A DNA stretch of 64,000 nt from Gambelia wislizenii (GCA_030847615.1 JAUMIR010000015.1:2559501-2623500), one strand, 5' to 3'. Positions 51,245-62,815 are shown, numbered from the stretch's first letter. Numbers and translations: made by a program. The notes: generated by a model from the sequence alone, not told the origin.

Positions 51245-52640
51245 GGTCTTGTCTACACTATTAAAAACCTTGAAAACCCTGAATGACAATAATGCATGGC
51301 AATAAAAATCATTGCATAGCTAAGTATTATAAGATACTTCTGGAAAGAAAATTAGAACAGGAGTACATCAAGGAGCAAATGATAAAATAGACACAAGACA
51401 TAGGCCACAATATTGAACTAGCAAGATGGGAGAAAGTGTGGAGAAACATGGATAAATTTACTCTATCACAAAATCTCTAGGAGAATTTTTAAAAGATGTT
51501 CTACTGGTGGTACCGTACCTCCGTCAAATTGGATAAAAATGTATAAAACTGGCAAAAATTGTTCAAAGTGTGACCATGCGAAGGGGACTCTATATCACAT
51601 CTGGTGGAATTGCCCATATGCTAAAACATTTTGGAAGAAGATACACAAGCACATAAATAAAATCTTAGAAACCAATTTGCCAATGAATCCAGAGTTCTAC
51701 GTATTGAATATGGTAGATAAACTAGACACAGTATCTCCCAAAAGCAATTGGAGAGTGCGATTATATATGATCTCATCAGCCAGGCTTATTTACGCCACAA
51801 AATGGAAGGAAAAATATTTTCCTACATTAGAAGATTGATTAATAAAATTAAACAGATATGGACAAATTAACTGCACTAGTAAGGGGTAATAAGTCAGTCA
51901 ATTCTGTAGAAAAGGACTGCGCACCAATTAAGAAATGTTGGAAAGAAAGATGGATAAGTTTGAACAAATTTGACCTCTAACTAGAAGAAAATGTTAAAAA
52001 GAAGAAAGGTTTATTGAATTAAATGAATGTTAATGAAAGATATGCTAAGAATAAAATGTTTGAATGTAAAACCTGGTTTAGATTTGATTAATTTAGAAGC
52101 TGCATTAAAGAATGTTGATTGAATGGGTAACAAGTAGCAGAAAATAAACATAACTAAAGCAATTCACGTAGGAAGTTGGAAAGTAGATGGAAATAACAAT
52201 AGAGAAAGAGTGATAGTTACAACAATAAAACTTTAGATACTATCTTTGTTGAGGTTAGATGTATCTCTCCAGACATTGTTCATGCCAGAGTTAAAAACTT
52301 TGTATTTTAAGAAGAGAATGTTAAATGTTGCAAAAGAAGTTTGTAAGATAGTGTTGCAAATGAACCTAATACAGTTGTCCTTCCATATCCACAGATTTGG
52401 TATCCATGGTTTTAAGTATTCAGGGCTTGAAAATATTCTTTAAAAAATAATAATCCAAAAAGCAAACCTTGATTTTGCCATCTTATATAAGGGACACCAT
52501 TTTGCTTTGTCATTGCATATCATGGGACTTGAGTATTCACGGATTTTGGTATCCACGGGGGGCCCGGAACCAAAGCCCAGCAAATATGAAGGGACAACTG
52601 TATAAGCAACTTAATAAAAATATATAATAAAAAAATTAAC
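51245..52640 (+). mobile_element. L1-like LINE 3' end with nested Tigger
   Basis: An ORF2 C-terminal frame at 51539-51838 contains CSKCDHAKGTLYHIWWNCP, the cysteine-rich motif of L1 ORF2. Upstream coding text has stops. The 3' end reads TTAATAAAAATATATAATAA after the inserted MITE. Confidence 0.75.
52372..52600 (+). mobile_element. Tigger-like MITE family A, nested in L1
   Basis: CAGTTGTCCTTCC to GAAGGGACAACTG, TA on both sides. Confidence 0.9.
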
Positions 52641-52825
52641 CTGAACCCTGCTGCAAATTCCCCTGCATCTGCAGCAATCAGGCCACACGATGTACAGCCT
52701 TCCCCCCAAATCTGGGGGCGATCAGGCCACATGGCACATGGCCCAGATTGGGGCATTCTGGGGAATATTACCTAGATTCTGAATTTTGATTATTCGTTTT
52801 TTCCCCTCCCCATTTTCATCCACCA

Positions 52826-53395
52826 CTGCCACCATGACCATTTTAAAGCTCAGGGGCAGTTCCTGGCCGAAGGGAGAGATTTTCTCCTTTCCCCTGGCTT
52901 GGAAGCACTGCCTTTGCCTTCTCTCTGCTCACCCCTCAGTTTTTTCAAGCGCATCCATTGCTTTCTTCAAGAGGTATTCCTTGTGCCCACCCTACAGTCC
53001 ACCACTAAATGTGCGTGCCTACAGTACTTAACCATTGCACAGATTTAAACATGATAGCCATGTTTCAATATTTCAAAGGATGTCAGATTGAAGAGGGAGC
53101 AAATTTGTTTCCTGCTGCTCCAGAGACTAGGGCCCTGTGGGGCAAAAACTCCAAATAGCGTTCTGCACGCATGCCACTGCATTCACCCCACAGCCCTGAC
53201 CATTATTATTCTTTGCAGGGACATGGGTTACCTTGTCTTCACTGTTCCCATGGAGTTTCATCTGTCACTGCTGCTGCCACCACTACCTTGACCATAATTT
53301 AAAGTTCTGGAGGCGGTTCCCATCCAAAGGGAGAGGTTTTCTCCCTTCCCCTGGCTCAGCAGCGCTGCTTCTTCCCACTGGCTGAGCAGACATAC
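52826..53395 (+). repeat. duplicated 110-bp segment
   Basis: 52826-52935 and about 53265-53390 share CCACTGCCACCATGACCATT-like text, GAAGGGAGAGATTTTCTCC and CTTTCCCCTGGCT. Direct orientation, about 440 bp apart, with a CR1 scrap between (53040-53130). Confidence 0.6.
53040..53130 (+). mobile_element. CR1 LINE internal fragment
   Basis: ATGATAGCCATGTTTCAATA and CCTGCTGCTCCAGAGACTAG. Confidence 0.75.
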
Positions 53396-53439
53396 TCCAG
53401 AGTCATCGTCCAATTTTCAAACCACCTACAATCTATTTC

Positions 53440-53600
53440 ATAGAAGCCTAGAATGTTGGACCTGGAAGGGTCCTCTCAAGGCCATCCAGTCCAACCCCAT
53501 TCTGCCAGGCAGGAATCCATAACTCAAGCACTCCTGAAAGATAGCCATCCAACCTCTGCTTAAAGGCTTCCAAAGAAGGAGAGCCCACCACATTCAAGGG
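53440..53600 (-). mobile_element. CR1 LINE 3' end
   Basis: CATCCAGTCCAACCCCATTC, then AGATAGCCATCCAACCTCTG and GAGCCCACCACATTC. Confidence 0.8.
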
Positions 53601-54394
53601 ATATTTAAAAGTGAATTGCTTTTCCTTCCTCCCCCCCCCCACACCATTTAATCCCGCTCCCCCCACTCAGTTTAGGAAGTCTGATGGCCTTAAGTGCCAC
53701 ATGGGAGCTTGCACTTTATCTGCTCCTGCTATGTTTGCCATTGCCAGGAAGCCAAAGAAACTGGTAGACCAAGTTCAAGGCATTGCTCAGAATAACGTGC
53801 AGGTTTCAGGTCTCTCTTGCATTAAAATGATTGTACCTACAGCTTCAAAAAAACCCCAAAAACCTTTATTTCCTCCCCAGGCATGATCTCTTGTGGAACT
53901 CCTAGCTACTTCTCATGAAACCCTTGAGTTCAAGGGAGCCATGGTTGAGAATCCCCAGTTTAGACAGAAGGAACTTTTGAAAAATTCCCTATTTGTTCAG
54001 AGATGGAGTTCCCTGGGGCTTACTCCCTCGTAAATGTGTGTTGGATTGCTGCCTTAATATAGTTCAAATACAGTAGCAATGACCAACAATTCAGCTGTCC
54101 TTTTGCTGTTTTTCTTTGCCTTTCTGTGCTTGTTGAGATGAAGAGACATACGGTTCTTGCACAGAAAACTTCTTCTGAGGCAGCTGTTTTTGCTCCAGTA
54201 CCAAAGAGTGATGGAATTAATTTACCATTCCACATTGACAGGCCTTGGAGCAAAACTCCCTGAATTAAGTTTTAGTTTCGTGATGGGATGAATGAGTACC
54301 TGGCAAGACAGGCTGGATTCTCCTCAAAATTCAAAAGCTGAGTAACATTTGCATCATCCCCCCCAAAAAACCTGACAAAAGAGCAAACAGAAGG
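53601..54394. other. no recognised gene or repeat
   Basis: Mixed sequence. The ORF 53611-53886 is proline-rich by composition and has no support as a gene. Confidence 0.45.
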
Positions 54395-54465
54395 CTGTTA
54401 GAAACATTGGAAGAGACCTCAAAGGCCATCCAGTCCAACCCCCTGCCATGCATGTTGAATGAAAA
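54395..54465 (-). mobile_element. CR1 LINE 3' tail
   Basis: GGAAGAGACCTCAAAGGCCA and TCCAGTCCAACCCCCTGCCA. Confidence 0.75.
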
Positions 54466-55060
54466 CATTTAAGTAAGATGGGATGCACAAAAATATCCTT
54501 AAAAGCCTGACAGATCCTTATCTGTTGCTTTCTGTAATCTACTAGGTCAGAACAGTAATTGATGTACAATGTGAGGTTTTTAGCAAGACATGCTCAGACA
54601 TTGATTTAGTAGTTAAAAGCCTGGGAGATAACCAAAAAACATCACCAGTATAGCTAGAGAGCTAATTCCATGCAGTAAGTATACTGTATTTTCCAAGTGA
54701 TTATAAATCAATGACAAACCCTACTTTAAAAGCAAAATTACCCACTGGCTGGTTGAGGAAATCATTGAATATTTGTATCTTAGGGTGCCTCTGGGTTTGC
54801 TTAGGATTTCTTCATGTTCCTTATCCTCCTATGGAGTCTATGGAGAAGTATAATGATATTAACAGATGAAAAGGGTCTTTCCTTCTTCATCATCTTTAAG
54901 AAGTAAGAGGGAAGGGAATAGGATAGTGCTTGGGGGGGAATTGATGGGGGGGAGTTGCAAAAAGTGCACTAGATTGTGGGTAACCTTCTGCAAAGAGGGG
55001 GAAATGCCTTAATTAAGTGCATGACTTTTCAAAGCGAACACAGGGGCATTCTCACTGCTT
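54466..55060. other. no recognised gene or repeat
   Basis: AT-rich, with G-runs near 54930-54950. Confidence 0.45.
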
Positions 55061-55067
55061 ATAATAC

Positions 55068-55189
55068 CTCTGCATCTTATAACAAACAAACAAACAGCAA
55101 ATTTATTGATTAGACAACTGATCATATCAACAGTAGAATACAATAGAATACAAAGTATCTGAATATCACAGTCTCTGCATCTTATAACA
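55068..55189 (-). mobile_element. short retroposed fragment with target duplication
   Basis: CTCTGCATCTTATAACA stands at 55068-55084 and again at 55173-55189. The 88-bp insert between them, read on the minus strand, ends AATAAATTTGCTG followed by (TTTG)n, so it looks like the extreme 3' end of a retroposon. Confidence 0.8.
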
Positions 55190-55424
55190 CAACAGGAAAC
55201 CGCAGCTGATTTGACGAGTATTTTTAAATAAGTCACCACCTGATTAGAAGAAAGGAAGGGGAGATGGACAAGACTGCACAACTAGCATTTTGACAGACAT
55301 CTGCACACTCCAGCTGGGATAGTAACCCTCATCTGGTGTACTATATTTAGTTCTAACCACAGTAAACTGACACATTGGGAATGTTGAAGGAAAGGATGAA
55401 AGAGCTGGGTAGCTTGCCTTTATC

Positions 55425-55965
55425 ACACAGTGTGATGTGGCAGCTAAAAAGGCCAACGTGATTTTGGGCTGCATCAATAGAAGTATAGTGTCCAGATCAA
55501 GGGAAGTTATAGTGCTGCTCTATTCTGCCTTGGTCAGACCTCACCTAGAATACTGTGTCCAGTTCTGGGCACCACAATTCAAAAAGGATATGGACAAATT
55601 GGAGCGTGTCCAAAGAAGGCAAATAAAATGGTGAAAGATCTGGAAACCATGTCTTATGAGGAGAGACTTAGGGAGCTGGGTATGTTTAGCCTGGAAAAAA
55701 GACGGTTAAGAGGCAATATGATAGCCCTGTTTAAGTATTTGAAGGGATGTCACGTTGAGGATGGAGCAGGCTTGTTTTCTGCTGCTCTAGAGACTGGAAC
55801 ACGGAGCAATGGATGCAAGCTCCAGGAACAGAGATTCCACCTCAACATGAGGAGGAACTTTCTGACAGTAAGAGCTGTTCAGCAGTGGAACGCACTCCCT
55901 CGGAGCGTGGTGGGGTCTCCTTCCTTGGAGGTCTTTAAACAGAGGCTGGATTCTATGATCACAAT
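55425..55965 (+). mobile_element. CR1 LINE 3' end
   Basis: Encodes [20 protein letters not shown] through [11 protein letters not shown], with one frameshift near 55620. Cut before the 3' tail. Confidence 0.92.
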
Positions 55966-56020
55966 TTGACAAGGATAGTCCTGATTAATCCTGCCTTGGA
56001 GGTTGGTGAACACTTTTATT

Positions 56021-56166
56021 TCATAGAATCATAGAATCATAGAATTGCAGAGTTGGAAGAGACCACGAGGGCCATCCAGTCCAACCCCCTGCCATGCAGG
56101 AAATCACGATCAAAGCATCCCCGACAGATGGCCATCCAGCCTCTGTTTAAAGACCTCCAAGGAAGG
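56021..56166 (-). mobile_element. CR1 LINE 3' end
   Basis: ATAGAATCATAGAATCATAG tail to AAAGACCTCCAAGGAAGG, opposite to the copy 60 bp to the left. Confidence 0.9.
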
Positions 56167-56272
56167 AAAATCAAAGTTTGCTTTTTGGATTATTATTTTT
56201 TTAAGAATATTTTCAAGCCGTGAATACTTAAATCCCTGGATACCAAATCCGTGGATACGGAGGGACAACTGT
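56167..56272 (-). mobile_element. Tigger-like MITE family A, half
   Basis: Starts abruptly at AAAATCAAAGTTTGC and ends GGATACGGAGGGACAACTG. The left half is missing. Confidence 0.8.
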
Positions 56273-56434
56273 ACTCTGTTCTTGTAGAAGGTATATCTTT
56301 CTCCTCTTCTGTTCCCCACTTCAAGTGAAATGTGATGTAGGGCAGCGTGCAGTGACTGAGCTGCAAGTAACTCTAGACTGCCACAGGGCCCACCAGTTCA
56401 AAGATCACCATGATTTATGGTTGGTATGGGACGG

Positions 56435-56461
56435 ACACACACACACACACACACACACACA
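56435..56461 (+). repeat. (CA)n microsatellite
   Basis: About 13 CA units. Confidence 0.9.
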
Positions 56462-56607
56462 GCACAAGAGAAACATTTTGGCGTCTTCAGAAGTTAAGGG
56501 GGCCACCAGAGCTCTGAGAGTCTTGTAATTCAGTAGGCTTCTTGCAAAATTGGATGGATTTATAGAGCATTGTTAAATTAATGAGACTTACCATCTGCTT
56601 TGCTCTT

Positions 56608-56812
56608 CTGCTCCATTCCCTCTCAAACATTTCACAGATGAAAAGCGGGACATGCGTTGCCAAACAACATCAGAGTGGGGAAAAGTGGGAGAAAGAGAGA
56701 GAAACCAGGACATTTTAAAAGCATTTGAAAAAGTGGGATGACAGAGAATTAATCGGGACAGAGAATTAATTGGGACTGTCCCTACGACACTGGGGCAGTT
56801 GTGGGGAGGTAC
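56608..56812 (-). repeat. unnamed MITE family X, copy 4
   Basis: CCCTCTCAAACATTTCACAG at one end, the inner GGACATTTTAAAAGCATTTG and GAATTAATTGGGACTGTCCC, and GGGGAGGTACG at the other. Confidence 0.65.
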
Positions 56813-56844
56813 GTTAATCTCTTTTCTCATAAACTGACTCCATG

Positions 56845-56995
56845 GCTTCATATTCTGATCTCTGGAGCAGCAAAGGACAAGCTCACCTGCTCTTCCCCAT
56901 GACACCCCTTCAGATATTTAAAGATGGAGGTATCATAATGCTTCTCCATCTTCTCCAGGCTAAAACATCCCCAACTCCTTAAGCTGTCCCAAGTT
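56845..56995 (-). mobile_element. CR1 LINE internal fragment
   Basis: ATCTCTGGAGCAGCAAAGGA to TTCTCCAGGCTAAAACATCC. Confidence 0.8.
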
Positions 56996-57574
56996 CAAGA
57001 GGTCTGGCAGAATGGAAACAAGGAGGCCATGGAGATGAACAAGAAGGACAACAAACTGGGAAGAGAAAGAAGGGCGCTGTTGTAATTTCATTAACGTATG
57101 GGGAGGGGAGCGCATTTTAGAGCAGACCGGCTCAGGAATGTGATCCAGCGTGCCCTTTCTGCTTGATACAGGCAATTCTGGATAGGAACTCAAATTACCA
57201 TATTCATCATCTGCGCATGAAATAATAACATGTATTATCCCTCCAAAGCTCCTTTATCCACTAACCCATTGACCCAGTTAACAGCAAAAAGTGGATTTTC
57301 TCCGCTCCCCACACTGCTCTGAACACCTTCCCTTTTTCTACATCACTGATTCATCGAAACAAAATTGTGACCTCCTTTCATTTCACCATTTTTATTTTTA
57401 ATTTTACTTGGTCTTGCAAAATGTCATCCTTGTGGTATGTATTTTGAGCTTGCCCAGAACTGGCTTCCCCTTTTGTGCGTCCTTCCTTTTCTTTCTCACC
57501 CAACTGAAACCAATGCATTTTGTACTCTGCGCAAAGCTCAGTTGAACACCCAAGGAAGTAGTTTTATAGATTTG

Positions 57575-57740
57575 TGTTGTTGTTGTTCAAAGCAGGTTTG
57601 CCATTGCATTCCTCTGAGACTGAGAGAGCATGACTTGACCAAGGTCACCCAGTTGGTTTCCATGGCTAAGGTTGGATTCGAACCCTGTTCTCCGAGTCAT
57701 CAACCAATGCTCAAACCGCGACACCATGCTGGCTCCCTTA
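57575..57740 (-). mobile_element. MIR-like tRNA SINE, partial
   Basis: GTTGTTGTTGTTCAAAGCAG, core GAGCATGACTTGACCAAGGT, and GGATTCGAACCCTGTTCTCC with ACCATGCTGGCT. Confidence 0.75.
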
Positions 57741-58312
57741 GCTACATCATACCCTTCCAAAACTTCTTTCATCCAGCACTCTGGGCCAAATCTGACCCTG
57801 TTTAAACCTTAAAAAGGGGTGGAAGAGAGAGGAACATTTTGATGCTGTTCATTGAAATTCTTTCATGTGGCCTTGCAAAAAGCTACCACCGGAACCTGGC
57901 TTTCACTGCCACCTTTTGCGGCCTGCTGTGTGCTCCACATTTTCTCAACTGCTTCCGCACAGCAAAAACCAGGCGGCTGAGCGCATTTTCGGCTTGGCGG
58001 TGGGAAGCCACCCGGCAAAGCAGCAGCAGATGGGAAGGCCTGAGTATCTCCCTTGGAGCAAAACAGGCGGAGCAGCAGCTGAGCAAAGCCTTCTCTCGGA
58101 AGGTTAAAAGAAGACGCTGGATAACAGGATCAAAGTTTGCCGGGGACAGTTTTAGGTCTTCCTTAATCTTGTGCTGAACTTCATGATTTCTTCAGCATTC
58201 TTCCGGGTCAGAAGGGCCTGGATGGAGATCGTTGTGAAAAGGAGATGGTAAACTGTATGACTAAAGAAAACTGGACTGCAAATATAGCTCGTATCTGACC
58301 CTCTATCTCTCC
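57741..58312. other. no recognised gene or repeat
   Basis: A mildly GC-rich patch at 57900-58100 gives ORFs in two plus frames, but no familiar domain or convincing splice sites. Confidence 0.45.
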
Positions 58313-58315
58313 TCA

Positions 58316-58915
58316 ATAGGGTTCCCAGTTCAGGATAGTCCTAGGCCCTGAGGTTTCTGGGCTAAATCCTGACACCTATGGACAGCCTCAGTGATATAAT
58401 TAAGCACCAGCCACGGTTGCCCACAGCTGCTCATTCCAACACAGAGAGGCTATGTTTTCCTGTGTGGAAATTAAGACTGAAATCTTAGCTAAAGTGGCTG
58501 TTCTCAGATCAAGGTGAAATGTGGGGATTCTTCATTTTCACTCACTTAGGGAGATGGGATAAGAAACATTTATTCTAACCCTAATTGCTTCTAGCCAAAA
58601 AGTGGATGTAGAGCAGAGCAGAGGGTGAGCCCTGGCGCCACAAGGAGTGGGAGGGAAATAGGAAGCTAAGTAAATAACAACATAGATCCCTCCCACCAAA
58701 GAGTCTTAGCAAATTGCAGGAATTAATCAATTAAGCCTTGCAAAATTGTTGCAAGCTGCTGCTATCTAAGCTGGAGATTTGCACCCCACCCTTTCCTCTT
58801 TCCCAGAGCTAAGCCCCCCAAAGTGGAGAATTTGCACCCTCATCTCCTGCCTGTAGACGACCCAAGGAATATGGAGACTTAGGGCCAGGTCCTGAGGTCT
58901 GGCAACTGTGCTCCT
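58316..58915 (+). repeat. unnamed repeat family Y, long copy
   Basis: GGGTTCCCAGTTCAGGATAG to GGTCCTGAGGTCTGGCAACT. Its 3' half matches 48.57-48.87 kb and its 5' end matches 61.93-62.03 kb. Confidence 0.55.
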
Positions 58916-58974
58916 GAACAAAGCTGCTAGAGGAAAGATGAGCCAGGCCTGTGCAAATGCTTACAGTCCAGTTT

Positions 58975-59560
58975 GGTTATTTTATGCAAGATTTGCATGT
59001 GGTTGTTTTTCACAGAAAACAGCATTTTTTGCACAGCAAATAATATTTCTCTGCAAAAAAAGTTAGTATTTTATACACAAAATTTGCATGCTGTATTTTT
59101 GCACAGAAAAAAGTATTTTCTATGCAGGAAGCAGCTTTTTCGTTTTGCTCTGTAATATTTCCTGCACAGAAAAAGCTGTTTTCTGTGTAGAAGTACCCCC
59201 TTGCAATTTTCATGCAGACTAGGTCCCAAATTGCAAATAGTCTTTGAAAATTGCTTGGTTTCTGAAGACATCTTTGCAGCAGGAAGCGAATTGTCAAATT
59301 TACTTGCTGCTGCCTTCAAGAAGACAATTAGTGATGAATCACATTGCCAGCTGAAGCGATTTCCTGCACAGAAAAGGCTGTTTTCTGTGTAGAAGTACTC
59401 CCTTGCAATTTTCGTGCAGACTAGGTCCCAAATTGCAAATAATCTTTGAAAATTGCTTGGTTTCCGAAGACATTTTTGCAGCAGGAAGCGAATTGCCAAA
59501 TTTACTTGCTGCTTCCTTAGAGAAGACAATTAGTGACGAATTACATCACAAGCTGAAGCT
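58975..59560 (+). repeat. tandem repeat, 202-bp unit x 2 with short flanking repeats
   Basis: CCTGCACAGAAAA(A/G)GCTG starts at 59161 and 59363. The two units are about 95 percent alike by eye. The left flank (58985-59160) is made of short repeats of the GCACAGAAAA motif. Confidence 0.85.
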
Positions 59561-60180
59561 TCATGTCGTGACTCGGGTGGCGCTCTGGCGCAAACGTTCA
59601 CAACATGGTCGCCAAGAGAGCAAGCACGCTTTTTCAGAATTAAACTCAGCCATCCCATTGATCAATGGATGGATGGATGAGTTAATAAAAAAGCTCCAGA
59701 GGGAATTGGAGATTCAGGGTGATAGTGGTTGCAGTGATGATGATGGGTCTTTCGGAAGCTGTTGCTAGCCAGGTGTTCGGCCGCAGAAGTACAGAGAGGT
59801 GGATGGATGAGGAAGGATTGTGTGTGGAGCCTGTTCAAAGCCATCTGGTGCTCTCTAATTATCTAAATGGCGAAGCCGACTGAGCTCAGTTTGCTGAAAT
59901 CAAAGCTGAACATCCTGGGGGTTGGGGAGGTGGGAGAAGAAAAGGAGAGCGAAAAGGCAAAACTGGAAAAGCAGGGAGGCTTCGGGAGTATGTTTTCTGG
60001 GGATATGTTTAATATCACTTGCACCGTTATTTATGCCACTGAGTAGGAGTTTAGCAGGTGGAGGGGGGCAAGATGCTGAGATGCTTGAGTCTGTCTTGAC
60101 TCACTGAAACACATATGCAAAACCTAAAGCTTCCTGAAATGGAGAATATGCATCAGCAACCAGAGAGTGCCCAATTTGTT
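59561..60180. other. no recognised gene or repeat
   Basis: A plus frame runs from 59403 to 59768 through the second repeat unit into this region, but it has no splice or homology support. Confidence 0.4.
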
Positions 60181-60184
60181 ATGA

Positions 60185-60255
60185 TTGTGATGTGCCTTCC
60201 AGTCAACTCTAACTTATGGTGACCCTCTCCTGGGTCTTCTTGGCCAGATTTCTTC
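60185..60255 (-). mobile_element. MIR-like SINE tail fragment
   Basis: TGTGCCTTCCAGTCAACTCT and CTTCTTGGCCAGATTTCTTC. Confidence 0.6.
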
Positions 60256-60297
60256 TTTGGGGGGGGGTTTAAACAGAGGCTGGATGACCATCCGTTG

Positions 60298-60970
60298 AGA
60301 ATCATAGAATCATAGAGTTGTAGAGTTGGAAGAGACCACGAGGGCCATCCAGTCCAACCCCCTGCCACACAGGAAATCACGATCAAAGCATCCCCCAACA
60401 GATGGCCATCCAGCCTCTGTTTAAAGACCTCCAAGGAAGGAAGGAGACCCCACCACGCTCCGAGGGAGTGCGTTCCACTGCCGAACAGCTCTGACTGTCA
60501 AAAAGTTCCTACTCATGTTGAGGTGGCATCTCTGTTCCAGGAGCTTGCATCCATTGCTCCGTGTTCCAGTCTCTGGAGCAGCAGAAAACAAGCTTGCTCC
60601 ATCCTCAACGTGACACCCCTTCAAATACTTAAACAGGGCTATCATATCGCCCCTTAACCCTCTTTTTTCCAGGGTAAACATACCCAGCTCCCTAAGTCTT
60701 TCCTCAGAAGGCATGGTTTCCAGACCTTTCACCATTTTAGTTGCCCTCCTCTGGACATGCTCCGATTTGTCAATATCCTTTTTGAATTGGGGTGCCCAGA
60801 ACTGGACACAGTATTCTAGGTGAGGTCTGACCAAGGCAGAATAGAGCGGCACTATGACTTCCCTTGATCTAGATACTATACTTCTATTGATACAGCCCAA
60901 AATTGCATTGGCTTTTTTAGCTGCCGCATCACACTGTTAACTCATGTTCAACTTGTGGTCTACTAGGACT
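60298..60970 (-). mobile_element. CR1 LINE 3' end
   Basis: Tail AGAATCATAGAATCATAGAG. The minus-strand frame reads [20 protein letters not shown] to LPRSVVGSP with few defects. Confidence 0.93.
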
Positions 60971-60971
60971 C

Positions 60972-61052
60972 CTAGATTTGATTGTGTATTCTGGCATGGC
61001 AAGGGGCTGGACTAGATGGCCCTTATGGGTTCTTCCAACTCCATGATTCTAT
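60972..61052 (+). mobile_element. CR1 LINE 3' tail
   Basis: GATTGTGTATTCTGGCATGG to CTCCATGATTCTATGA, opposite to the CR1 it adjoins. Confidence 0.85.
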
Positions 61053-61054
61053 GA

Positions 61055-61220
61055 GATTTATCCAGAGGGGATTTGCCACCATTTCCTTCCTCTGAAGCTG
61101 AGAGAGTGTGACTTGGTCAAGGTCAACCAGTGGCTTTCCATGGCAGAGTGGGGATTTGAACCCTAGTCTCCCAGATTCCTAGTTGAAAACTCAAACCACA
61201 ACACCACACTGGCTCCGAGT
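61055..61220 (-). mobile_element. MIR-like tRNA SINE, partial
   Basis: GGGATTTGCCACCATTTCCT, core GAGTGTGACTTGGTCAAGGT, and TTTGAACCCTAGTCTCCCAG. Confidence 0.75.
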
Positions 61221-61267
61221 ATTTGATCTGTCCCCACATATGAAAGAGACATGTTTTAGGAAGTCAA

Positions 61268-61740
61268 ACTGTAGGGCAGAATTGCAGCAGTTGGATACCA
61301 CTTTAAGTACCATGGTTCTCTCCCAAAGAAACCTGGGAATTATAGTTTGTTGAGGTATTCAGAATGAACAGTAAGAGAGCACTGCTCCATTCCCCTGAAC
61401 TAGAGTGACTTGGACTTTCCAGCAGAGAGAATTCTAAGTACAGGTTGACCCCCTTATTCGGAGAGGGGATATGTTCCAAGACCCCCTGTGGATACCTGAA
61501 ATGGTGGATAATAGAGAACCCTATTATTTTCAATGAGATAAATGCCAGATGTTGACCATAGAATCGCATTGGAGAAATGTCTACAGAGGACATTTTTTTT
61601 TCCCGATGTGGATAAGTGAAACCATGGGTACTGAATCTGTGGATACGGGGGTTGACCTGTGCCTCACCAAAATAGCAATCCCAGGATTCTGTAGGATAGG
61701 ACCCCAGCAGCTTAGGAGATACGACAAGCTTTAAACGTGA
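61268..61740 (+). mobile_element. hAT-like MITE split by a Tigger MITE
   Basis: Left part has TTGGATACCACTTTAAGTAC and GGGAATTATAGTTTGTTGAG. The right part resumes at GCCTCACCAAAATAGCAATC and GGATTCTGTAGGATAGGAC. Confidence 0.6.
61441..61659 (-). mobile_element. Tigger-like MITE family C, nested
   Basis: CAGGTTGACCCCCTTATTCG to GGATACGGGGGTTGACCTG with TA before it. Confidence 0.85.
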
Positions 61741-61879
61741 AGTGTTGGGTTCTATAGATCAAGGATTTATTATTAAAATTCCTCAATGCATTTCACACTC
61801 ATCAGTGTCCTTCAGTGCAAGCAAGTGGTTCCAATGGCATCTCTAACAGACAGAACAAAGTTCATTGACTTACAGACAC

Positions 61880-62035
61880 CCACCCACCCACCCACACACA
61901 CACACACAGAGAGAGAGAAAGACTTGCCAGATTAGTACCATCACAGGCCCAGGAACTTCAGGGCCAAAGCTTGAGACCTAGGAATACCCCCTGATGATAC
62001 ATGAAACATTAAGGATCAACCACATTTGCCCACAA
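61880..62035 (+). repeat. (CCCA)n/(CA)n run and repeat Y fragment
   Basis: CCACCCACCCACCCACACAC at 61880-61908, then TTGCCAGATTAGTACCATCA and CACATTTGCCCACAATATGC, which resemble the 5' end of family Y. Confidence 0.5.
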
Positions 62036-62091
62036 TATGCAATTAAAAAAAAAAACCCCACAAATCTAACAAAGAAGAACACACACACACA

Positions 62092-62815
62092 TGTTGGATG
62101 GGTGACACCTGGCTTGATGGCAGTCCATGCGAAAGGGATCTAGGAATCTTAGTGGACCACAAGCTGAACATGAGTCAGCAGTGTGATGCAGCAGCGAAAA
62201 AAACCAATGCGACTCTAGGCTGCATTAATAGGAGTCTAGTGTCTAGATCAAGGGAAGTCATAGTGCCACTCTATTCTGCTTTGGTCAGACCTCACTTGGA
62301 ATACCATGTCCGGTTCTGGGCACCACAATTCAGGAAGGATATGGACAAGCTGGAAGGTATCCAGAGAAGGGTGCCCAGAATGGTGGGAGGTCTGGAAGCC
62401 ATGATGCCCTATGAGGAGTGGCTTAGGGAGCTGGGAATGTTTAGTCTGGAGAAGAGAAGGTTGAGAGGGGACATGATAGCCATGTTTAAATATTTGAAGG
62501 GATGCCATACTGAGGATGGAGCAAGCTTGTTTTCTGCTGCTCCAGAGACTAGGACACGGAGCAATGGGTTCAAACTACAGGAAAAGAGGTTCCACCTAAA
62601 CATTATCAGGAAGACCTTCCTGATGGTAAGAGCTGTTCGGAAGTGGAATCCACTGCCTGGGAGTGTGGTGGAGTCTCCTACTTTGGAAGTTTTTAAGCAG
62701 AGGCTGGATGGCCATCTGTGGTGAATGCTTGAATTGTGTATTCATTCCTGCATGGCAGAATGGGGTTGGACTGGATGGCCCTTGGGGTCTCTTCCAGCTC
62801 TATGATTCTATGACA
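62092..62815 (+). mobile_element. CR1 LINE 3' end
   Basis: Encodes [20 protein letters not shown] through [13 protein letters not shown] in one open frame of 208 codons, then the tail CTCTATGATTCTATGA. Confidence 0.93.

Noticed and set aside
57839..58177. Plus-strand ORF of 112 codons in a GC-richer patch
   Set aside because: No domain, no splice context and a competing open frame; composition explains it.
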